Below are positions 54,501 to 64,000 of a DNA stretch of 64,000 nt, in pieces. Made by a program: the position numbers and the translations under genes. Where the stretch lies: contig NC_134369.1 in assembly GCF_035582795.1 (NCBI RefSeq), positions 62,310,001 to 62,374,000 of the forward strand. Reading direction: 5' to 3'. How positions within the stretch are numbered: the first letter of the stretch is position 1; the number at the start of each line of letters is the position of its first letter. The stretch is from Mycteria americana. Its lineage: Eukaryota > Chordata > Aves > Ciconiiformes > Ciconiidae. Under the pieces are notes generated by a model. The model searched no databases and was not told the DNA's origin. It saw only the letters and a program-made list of their open reading frames with translations.

Positions 54501-57500
54501 TCAAGATTTTACCAGCATGCAGATCAGGGTCAGGAATGCTAGAGCCAGGGCTCAACTCAAAAGCAGATAGAAGGTAGTGGTAACCTTGTAGAGAGTCTGG
54601 AGAAATGGAGAAATCAAGACTGAGCCCACGCTTAAAAGGAGGCCCTAGTCTCACTAATCCAAAGACTCATGGGGTTTGTACTGACCTGACCCAGGAGTTG
54701 TTGCAGGGTGATTATATAGGACTACTGGTGTGAGGAGGTCAGAACTGGGCCACCTGAGGAAGAGAGCTTGTCAGTACTGGGAAGGAAACCAAAATTCTGC
54801 TTTGTAACAAAAGACCTATTTAAAAATATCAAGAATGGACCAGATTTCAGTCAAAAACTTGAGTCAGATTTTTAAGAAAAAATTTTAGGGCATTCATTTT
54901 GATATTAAAAACAAACCTGAGAACAAGGCTTTTCTGAACCATTCTTCATCCTCAGCAATTCCATCCCAGGGATATCAGTTAGATTATCAAAATACTGTCA
55001 TTAAAAACAGTATTCTTGCAAAAAAATTCATTTTTCTGCTGGAAAATAATCTATCGGTATTTTTTCAGCTTGGTGTATTGCTGAGTTATTTGCTGCTCTA
55101 TATGATGAACGTAGAGAACAATTTGGAACCCATGACAAATGCATGCATATGACCTCATCAACAGGAAAATATTACTAGGAAGAGGGAAAACCACGTACAA
55201 ATTTTATTTGTATTATCACGAGTTGTAGTTATTTTTATGGAGTAATAGGATGCTGATGACTTCATCTATTTTACATTATTAAAACAAAACTCAGTCTTTC
55301 AGAAAGCACCCTTTAACTGGCATGCACTAAAATTTGTTTTAAGCTACTCCTTTAAAACATAATTGAGTTTTCACTTCCTCTGAAGGTCTGCAAGTATCTT
55401 CAGCATGGAAGAAACCGAGCTGGTAACTAACTGCACCAAGGAAGCAGGGAAGCAAACCGCACCCACTGTGGCTACATGCAAAAAACAGACTGAAGAATAG
55501 GAAAAACCTCCTTTTCTGAAAAGACTCCTCAGTTCTAGTCATGCTGAAGGCTGAAACAAGAAAAATAAACACTGACCTCTTTCATAAAGCTCTTTGAGGT
55601 CTCTCAAAGAGGAAAAAAGATCTATAAAAGCTATTTACAACCTTTTCAGAGAAGTGTGGTGTCTACCTTGTCAGCAGGCCCTTATGCTCTCAGACAGGGC
55701 TTGCTTCAGCTGGAGCTTTACAGCCCTGTCACTTAAGAGTTGAAAAGGGATAGTTTCTTCCCTTCTCACCATTCAAGTAATGGCAATGGATGCTTAAGAG
55801 TAGGGGAACAAAATGCTTTTTCTTCCAAAAAACATCATATGCTGGTGTGGGAGAATGGTGAGGGGAGCACAAACAGCTTCATGCCTTCCCCTAAAGCAGC
55901 ATTTATGGTCCCTTTACATTAGTCCCATTTATGGACCCCTCGGGGACCTTTTTAATTGCATGCCTTCACCTCCTCTTCTCCCAGACTTTGCTGTTCCCCT
56001 TGGACAGCTTGAACGGTCCGTGCACCTTCTCCCTGAGCACCAAAACTCCTTCCTGCCCTGGACCTGCCTCACCTGGGACCCACACCCACACCCTGCCTGG
56101 ACCTGCTCATCGCTTGCTGTGTCTAGAAACATTGATGGTCCCCACAACCAGCACCCACTCTGCCCATGCCTTCGGGCCCTGGGGGACAGTGCCATCGGGG
56201 AGGGCACATCCCACCTGGGGCCATCTCGGCTCCCAGCTCCGCTCCCCTCGCAGGCATCCTGGCTCTGGCTGCTCACTGACACAACGAGCACATTATGAAT
56301 GCCTTTACATCAGAAGTCTACCATACACAGCACCAGCACAGTCTGAATTACAGATAATTTTGAATTGCAGAGGGAAGAAAAATATTTAGCAAAATTATGT
56401 AACCGAAGTTCAAAAATAGCCTATTGCCATCTGGTTGTGCTATTTTGAAGACCAAAAAACCATCAAGTCTTTTTAAAGCTAACTATACTGTTTGCAAACT
56501 CAGCCGAATTTCTATGAAATCTCGAATTTCACGTGCTTGATTTACCTCCGGAGTTTTGTGAACCAGCTTTGCCTGCACACAAGCCGTACCCAGTCATACA
56601 GCTCCGTTCCATGTCTTCCATGCCTATTTTAAAAGCCCTGTCACATTCCTGTAAAAGCGGGTGCACAATGTCAAGAGACAAGGAAAAAAAAAAACAATTC
56701 AAAACCCTCAAACACTATGGATTAAATCTCCAACCCGCTGTCCTGCCTTCACTGGGGCTGCGCTGGGTAAGGGCAGGGGCATCAGGAGACAGCCTGAGCT
56801 GCAATGGAAACATCATCCCCTAGCTGTTACATTTGCTAAAGCAACTGGGAACTGCAGAGAGCCTGAAACAGTGCCCAGACGTGATCTTCCCAATTAAACA
56901 GAGGATAACTTCATGCCATTCGCACCAGCTGAAACGTCAGCATGGAAGGGAGCATCGCCTGAAACCCCTCCAGGCCAGCAGCTTACCCCCACAGGGATGG
57001 AGCCGAGCACCCGGCAGTGTAACGAGGTTATCCAGCCTAGATCAGCCACACACCACCACTTCTAGGTCTAGCATTCAAATATCCCTGCTGACTACTGACC
57101 TTACCAACAAATCCCAAGAAATCACCTTCCTACAACTGCAATCGAATCTCAGAAGTTCTGCATCAGCGAGGGCAACTTGTATGGAAGCCTTTAGCATTCA
57201 GCAGGAGTTATGTATCATTCTCCAGTATATAGAAAAAATCAAAGCCATGCTTTCAAATGGATCCTCACGTAGTCTAGCCTGAACCTGACCCCGCAGCAGG
57301 GATGAGGGGCAGCACCTACCTGCTCTGCTCTTGGACTTGCCACCGCAGCACTGAGCTAATGACTTCCACAGCCAACGTACCAGGGAAAGACTGTTTCCCT
57401 TCTGCAGTTTTATGTGTACTGCCTTTCAGCCTCATTACCTAAGGTTAATTATTTCTGACTTGCTTCCTCTGTACAGGTTGGCATTATGCGCCTATTGCCT

Positions 57501-60500
57501 GCCCTGATGCTTTGCAGTCCTGACCCCTTTTCACACTTGCCTTCTGAGATAGGAACACAGGGCAGTGTCCCAGCATAGACCTTCATCACCTCTGGTGACA
57601 TCATCTGCCTCCATTGATGCTCACAGGTGCCCAAACCTGGAGGGAAACCTGGCCTGAGGCAAAGCCTGGGACCACCCCATTTACCTCCAGGAGCCTGGGT
57701 GAGGTGCTCCTGCAGGAAGCATGGTCATGCAGCTGCATGCCCAGTTGTAGGTAAATGCTGAAAGCAAGTTATTTAATAGCATTATTATAGTCTTACTCTC
57801 TTGGAGTGAACTATTAGCTAATAGTCAGGACTTCATAGGGTTGTTCACTGGAAAAAATGAGAATCAAATTAAGATGTGTCCCAGGTGCAGTTCTGTTTAT
57901 TTATGGTGACTGAGTACAAAGCCTAATTTTGTCAAGCGTGGAAGAACAAAAAAAGACAACAACAACAACAAAAAGAGCAGTTTTCTTGCTCCCGTTTGCT
58001 AAAGGTGCCATTTTCCATGGCAGCTTATAACTGTCTAAATGAAGGCGACTGCCACCCTGCCTCCTGCTATCCTCAGTCCCTGGCTATGCGGGGCTGCCCC
58101 CCTTGTCTAGGAGATGGAGGATCTGATCAGACTGCCAGGGGGTTCGTGAAGGAGTTGGAAAGGATGCCAGGATGGATGCCAGGATGCCATAGGAGTGTCG
58201 GCTTCAGCTGTGCGAAGCTGCACACCATTAGCAGACCTGGCTTTCCAACGAGCTCTATCCCTGATGGACAGCAGAAATATTTCTTCTGCTTTCTTTCTCA
58301 ACCACATGAGGCTATGACTAATTAATCCCTCTGACCTGGTGATTACAATCCCAAAGAAAAGCCCTGCCGCTCACCGCTCCCCTGGACGAGGCTCCCACTG
58401 GCCCGGGCTCGACTTGCGAGGCCATGCTTGCTGGTCATGTTGGCCATTGAGTGACAGCGCACGGCCGTGCCAGGCTCTCAGAGGGGGAAGAGGTGCTCAG
58501 CACATCCGTCACCCCTACCAGCCTGTGGATAAAGATCAAAGACCCGCTTGATCGCAGCCATTGTAAATCCTGCAGCGCAGTGTTTTTTCAGCCTCATTTT
58601 CCACATCTCCTCAGCAGTCTAAGACCCCGCTCGCTGCGCCCTCCTCACCGCTGCTCAGGGAGATGGAGCTGGCTATCCACAGCAATGCCATGGTTTGTTT
58701 TCTCCTTGGGCTCTCACAGTTAATTGGGAAACCCAATAAAGTATAAGCACTTCAAATTAATCTTCCACAGAGCCATTAGTTAACCTCTGTCAACAGTGAA
58801 TTTCATCTGAGTCTTGTTTGGTCCCTGGCTAACCGAGGCACAGAGCTTTGCCAGCTCCATCCTCGCCCTCCCTCGGAGGCCACTCACCAAGGTGATGAAC
58901 GCGAGCCCGTGCAGTACCCGCTGTCCCACCCCTGCCACCCCAGGCACCAGCCGCTTGTCCTGGCCGTGTGCCGTGCCTTGCCGCACTCTCATCCCGGCAG
59001 TCCCGGGCAGCGCTGCTCGCCTGCCTCGTTAGCCTCTGGGACGGAGGCTTTTTAGTCAGAGCTGGTCAGAAAAACATTATACAGTGAATTTTAAGTTTGA
59101 TATATTGTGCTCCTCTGAACGAAAACAGGCTGAGTTCAAGTCGACAGTCCCAGCTGAAAAAAAGTACTTCTAAAAAAAATGACAAAGCTTTATATCAGCA
59201 TTTCTGACAAAAAGCATCTAAACGGCATTTTTAGTTTGAAACTGACTTTTTTTTTCTTGAAAAGAGAAAGGCAACAGGTGAAGAACCACATGGTTAGACA
59301 GAAGTTTCCCTCCCTCCATCTGTCCCCGTATCACGCAGTCTTCGCAGTACATCACCGTACAGGAGGGAGAGGGAAGAATCTGAGTTACCCGTTTAAAAAA
59401 TATAATTAAAAAAATCAAAATCTGACAAGGCACTTACATGCTCATGAAACACCATCTTCCCAGCAAATGCTCCACTGCCCGTTGTGGCTATTAAAGTTTG
59501 TGAAGGAGTTTCTCCTCCAGCCCAGGACAGAATTTCCCATCAAAACCAGACAGCCCTGTGACAAACCCGCATTCAAGCTGCTGTGCTCCTGGACCGCTCT
59601 GTGTGTTGCTTCTCCCTCTGCAAGGCACCGTCATCCCTTCTGCTTGTAATTAGGACAGATGAGCGGCAGTTAACAGTGCAGAGGTTAATGGCGACTCAAT
59701 TCACAGTGCGCCACGGGCAGCGCAATGGCAAGCGGATGGATGTAGGCACGCGCTCATCTGTCACCTCCTCCACCAAGCAGCTTGCTGCCGGTGAAGGTGT
59801 ATGTGCAGCGTGATGCCATCTTCCCTTAACCGCGCTGAGCGTGTTGGGTTAGGCACTGAGCAGAGTGGCCCAGCCAGAGCTATGCCTGCCCTGCACCCCT
59901 CAGGGCTGAGCAGGGGGGGACCCTCTCTCTCTTGACCAACTATACAAGCAACCCTGCTCCTACCTATGAGACCTTCATTTGGTGCCTAATATTGGGCAAG
60001 ATGATCCCAAGCCATACACGAGGCTCGGTCTCCTATTATTCCCCTGTTCCCTGCTCTGCCTTCCCCCGGCAGGTGGGACAGATCAGGAAACCCAGGCACA
60101 CAAGGACTGGATGCAGCATCCAAAGAGCAGCTGCACAAGCACCAAACGCAGAGGAAACACAATCTCACCACTCCTGCTCGCTCTCCACATTATGCACCCG
60201 AGAATTGTGTTAGCTCTCGGTCATCAGCACAGCACGCACCCGCACGCCCTCATCTTCTTGTCCACCATGACCTTGTCCTCTGTCTTTCCGGCAGCTTTCA
60301 CAAGTGCTGGACTCCCTGAAATGCCCTCCCACGTGGTAAGCCTGGCCCCGACTCTTTGATTCCAGATGAAGGTTCCTATAGTTGGCTGTGCTGACATAAA
60401 CAAACTACTTTCTTTAACCTAATTTACCAAGAGGCTCCACTCAGCATCAGGGTCATCTTCATGAGTTACCACTCTCCTAGCACCTACACCTGCAAGCTGT

Positions 60501-61381
60501 CAAGGTTTTCTTTGCAAGCTACAGAGAAAGTTAAATAGGACAGGGCAAAGCTCCAGTTCTGGAGGACTGCCCTTCCAAGGTAGTTACCAGCATGATTTCC
60601 AGAGAATAGTCAACTCAGAAAGGTGGCAGCCACCACCTACTGTGTAACACCCAACCTGCAAACTGGAGCTTCAGAGAAAGCATCTCTGCAGAGAAGATCT
60701 CCAGAGAGCCTTCATGATGAGGAAGAAGGGTCCTGCCACTGGCATAAGCGGTCAGTGACTGGGGGATGTTTTGCTCGTGCTTCCTAAAGTATGAAATTTC
60801 TGGAAGGATCTGTGTGTTCAGCCTGCAAGCCCTAGAGTGGCATCTGAGTTGTTCTGGGACAGGTTTGGGAGATGTGGGATATTTGGTAGGTTGCACTATT
60901 GCTCATGGAAAGATTGCAGAAGAAGTCAGGCCTGAAGCAGGTTTCACATAGTAGGACCATGGGATTCCAAGGGGTATTTGGGGAGAAAGGGGAAGACCAG
61001 GAGATGCTTACATTTCATTTGCTAGCAACAGAACCACTGCTAATTGGACACATGCTCAATTCAAAGATGCACCAGGACTCTGCACTCCCTTGCTTACCAC
61101 ATGCTGAAGCTTTCATTTTACTTTGCAGCATCTGATGAGGGTGTCTCGTGGGAGTTTGATGGATTCACGCCACTTTGTTAAGAGTTAACTGGAAGCATTG
61201 GTATTTCTTGACCATCAGTCAAAGTATGGTTGCAGTGGCCCTGTGAAGGAAGAGTAGCAAGACAAGGAGATTAGAAAGCCCATCCATAGGTGCGCATCAT
61301 AGGTTTCTCATGCAAGAAAGCCTCCTATGACATGCTTCAGGATGTCTGGATACTGAAAATGAGGAATAGGTGAGCCCATGT
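51515..61381. other. Intergenic region, no gene recognised
   Basis: No domain-bearing gene is seen in nearly 10 kb. A 251-codon + frame at 52614-53369 is discussed in the findings. A small GATGCCAGGAT duplication lies near 58161-58189, and a (CAA)n run at about 57957-57970. The remaining frames, up to 161 codons at 55813-56298, overlap opposite-strand frames and match nothing I recognise. Confidence 0.55.
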
Positions 61382-61505
61382 TGTGGTTTAGCCCCAGCCA
61401 GCAAGTAAGCACCACCCATTGGGATGGGGGAGAGAATCAGAAGAGTAAAAGTGAGAACAGTTGTGGGTTGAGATAAGAACAGTTTAATAACTGAAATAAA
61501 ATAAT

Positions 61506-61553
<48 letters not shown>

Positions 61554-61978
61554 TAGATTGTAATGAAAAGGAAAATAACAAAAAGAGAGAGAAATAAGAC
61601 CCAAGAAAGACAAGTGATGCAAATGAAAAACAATTGCTCACCACCAACCGATCGATGCCCAGCCAGTCTCCAAGCAGCGGCCACATCCCGGCCAACTCCC
61701 GCCCCCCAGTTTATATGCTGAGCATGACGTCATGTAGTATGGAATATCCCTTTGGCCAGTTTGGGTCAGCTGTCCTGGTTGTGCCCTCTCCCAGCTTCTT
61801 GTGCACCTCCAGCCTACTTGTTGGCAGGCCAGTATGAGAAGCTGAAAAGTCCTTGACTGCTCAGCAACAACTAAAACATGAGTATGTTATCAACGTTATT
61901 CTCATCCTAAATCCAAAACACAGCACTATACCAGCTACTAGAAATAAAATTAACTCTACCCTAGCTGAAACCAGCACA
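61382..61978 (-). mobile_element. Solo LTR of an avian endogenous retrovirus
   Basis: The unit runs from TGTGGTTTAGCCCCAGCCAG to AAACCAGCACA (TG...CA ends) over about 597 bp. In between it matches an LTR I recognise from many bird genomes, including AGTTTAATAACTGAAATAAA and TGACGTCATGTAGTATGGAA followed by TATCCCTTTGG. On the minus strand it has a perfect CRE (TGACGTCA, 61725-61732), then a TATAAA box (61710-61715) and an ATTAAA poly(A) signal (61483-61488), in the order expected of an LTR promoter, so it points to the minus strand. No internal viral genes or second LTR are in the window, so it is a solo LTR left by recombination. I see no clear target-site duplication and do not assign a class. 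Confidence 0.85.
61507..61551. repeat. (TAA)n microsatellite inside the LTR
   Basis: About 15 uninterrupted TAA units lie within the solo LTR, just beyond its poly(A) signal region. The expansion probably arose from an A/T-rich stretch of the LTR. It also produces the poly-Tyr, poly-Ile and poly-Leu runs in the minus-strand frames, which are not genes. Confidence 0.97.
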
Positions 61979-64000
61979 CGTCCCACGCAAAACAGCTCTG
62001 AGTTGTCCGAGAATGTCCCTGCAGCTTCGGCTGAGCAGGGACCAGCTGTGCAGCATGAGCGAGATGCCGGAGCTGCTGCTTATTTGTGCTGGTAAAGGTT
62101 GGAAAGAGGTAGCAGCCTTCCTGGAAACTGTGGTCTTGTAGGTAAAGAACCTGTGGACAAAAGAGCTTTTGGAGGTTTTCTCTGCCATCTTGGAACTGAC
62201 GTTGCCTACATGTCAATTGGAACAGGATTTAACTTCTCATGCATGGTAGGAGGAAAGAAAGTCTGGCTGCTGTTAGTGGTTAGGAGACTGCAGTGAAGTT
62301 TCCCAACTGATCAGCAAGTTTTAGGGAAAAGAGTTTCTAGACAGGAAAGAGAAGCAAAATAGGCTCTCAAAAAAAAGGAGCATTCCAGTTTCCTGCCACC
62401 GGCTCTGGCCTGGCATGTGCAGGCTGCTGCCCTGCAGACTGCTCGGTGGCCCTGGCACAGGCATCACTCCACAACAGCCAGGATCTAATTGCACAGGGCT
62501 CGTTCAATTGTCCCAGCTGAGACCTCACCCATGGGCTGGCCGGGAGCCCGGGCCGGGAGCCTCCTCCGTTTCTTTCATGTGAACTTTGCCCACAGCGGAG
62601 CGAGGAGGCCAGTCCCTGAGGCCAGTTCCCAAGACCTGGGCACAGCCCATTTCACCCCAGTACAGCCTCTCCCCAGTGCTGGCAGGTGACTGTGGGGCAG
62701 ATGGTCTCTGCCTGCCACCTCCTGGGCGAGCTTGTGGGAAGCCTGGCCATGCTCTGTTTTGGAGAAAACCTCCACACCCACAAATTGCATGAGAAACGGT
62801 TAAGGGCTGCAGAAATGATGATTACAAGGGATACCCAGAGTCTTCAATGTGGGCTGGTGGCATTGCTGGAGAGTTCGTCCCAAGCTGTCAAAGACAGGAT
62901 CTCATTTGCTGCCAAATGCTCAGGAGCCTGGGAAAGTCCCTGCTTTGGTGCCCGCCCTGAAGAACAGGGTCATATTGGAGATAGCCTTGCTATTGCTCCT
63001 GCCAGAGAACCGCAGCAAAGCTGGTGGGTAGAGCACGTAGCAGAGTGCCTTGGTTGCCTCTGCGAGAGTACATGTTCAGGAAATATGGGAAGGGAAACAA
63101 ATTGGACTCATGCCCTGTTCTGATTCTTTGTGTATGAGAGGCTGGAAGTGTTTTGTTTTCTGCTTTTTCTTACATAAAAAAAATATCAAACATCAAGTTG
63201 TGTTTTGGCAGAGGTCTCCTCGGAAGATCTAGAGAAGTGGAGTGGGAGGTTTTGCAGCTTCTAGTGAAAGGGGGAGAGGAGGAGGTGTTGAACCGCTAAG
63301 ATTTTCTCTTCCAACTGTTGGTTAGGATCGGAGTTAGATAAATGTTAGCTAAATACAGACTGCTTAAAACATTTTGTAGGAAAAGCAATTCTACTCGCAA
63401 TTCGTCAGCTTTTACTTGCACTGTCATAATACTATTAGTTCTCCAGTGAAGAAAAAACAAACAGGGTAGACAAGACCTGAATTGCTAATGTAAGAAACAA
63501 AACAATTTTTGTACCATCCTCACATAACAAAGAAGTTGACTGAGTGCCCATTTCTCCTTAGCTTTGCACATTCTTTGCTACCTCCTCCTCTTACCGTAAG
63601 TGTAAGAGAAAGGAGCACATGGGACTTACACTTAATTGCAGCGCAAGATGCCTCACCCTCCTCGTACTCCCAGTGCACAGGACCAGGGGGATTTCTGACC
63701 TTGACAGTGACGAGGGTCCAGGAGATAGAAGCATATAGGCCCAGCAAAACTGGTTTCTCAGGTCTAGAAATGGAGATGAGGATTGGAGCCTTGAGCTGGA
63801 GGACAAGGCTGACTACTCAGCCTGTCAGAAGATATTTCTCAAGTGGAGGAAAGAGCATGCCAATGGGTATTTATGAGCCTTGGACTAGTTACTGGTCCTC
63901 TACTGACTGGTCCTAACCAAACTGTCTTGGCCTGAAGTCAGGACCTCGAACAGCAAGCCTGGAGCAATAGACTTATTACACATAGGTTTCCAGAATGTAC
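61979..64000. other. Intergenic region to window end, no gene recognised
   Basis: No recognisable gene or repeat. The longest frame is 145 codons plus (62686-63123), without a known domain or clear splice structure, and a 135-codon plus frame lies at 63509-63916. A gene with exons beyond the window cannot be excluded. Confidence 0.5.

Noticed and set aside
61297..61695. Minus frames with long Leu, Tyr or Ile runs
   Set aside because: The runs are translations of the (TAA)n microsatellite inside the LTR.

Overview
The window looks like nuclear DNA from a bird. The main evidence is repeats: a CR1 LINE 3' end at 51038-51514 that ends in the ATTCTGTG octamer typical of avian CR1, other CR1 copies on both strands, and a solo LTR at 61382-61978 of a type I know from many bird genomes. 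Genes are sparse and intron-split, there is one strong CpG island, and nothing bacterial, plasmid-like or CRISPR-like is present. Assignments rest on reading the sequence and recalled family consensus patterns; no database search was run.

One gene can be assembled with confidence. It is on the + strand and encodes a 105-residue LBH-domain protein in three coding exons (14539-14628, 18432-18582, 19599-19675). It has the family core [11 protein letters not shown] followed by [10 protein letters not shown] and an acidic C-terminus. It differs from canonical LBH on both sides of the core, so it is more likely an LBH paralogue (LBHD2/LBH-like) than LBH itself. A CpG island at about 400-1200 with a good splice donor after base 821 is the likely promoter and first exon. 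A well-bounded candidate exon at 10123-10225 may be a second 5' UTR exon. The 3' UTR probably runs about 3 kb, to poly(A) signals at 22649 or 22906.

From about 23 kb to the end (about 41 kb) I recognise no host gene. This stretch holds old and younger CR1 copies (34150-34470 minus, 44532-44740 minus, about 49505-50380 plus, 51038-51514 plus), MIR-like tRNA-derived SINE relics, the solo LTR, a few GC-rich blocks with uninformative open frames on both strands, two clean short hairpins, and small tandem repeats. The longer open frames outside the LBH-like gene look like chance frames in GC-rich DNA. A 251-codon frame at 52614 is kept only as a curiosity.

I did not find a new multi-gene system. 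The items most worth following are the identity of the LBH paralogue and a possible 51-codon upstream frame whose stop would overlap the LBH-like start codon (ATGA).
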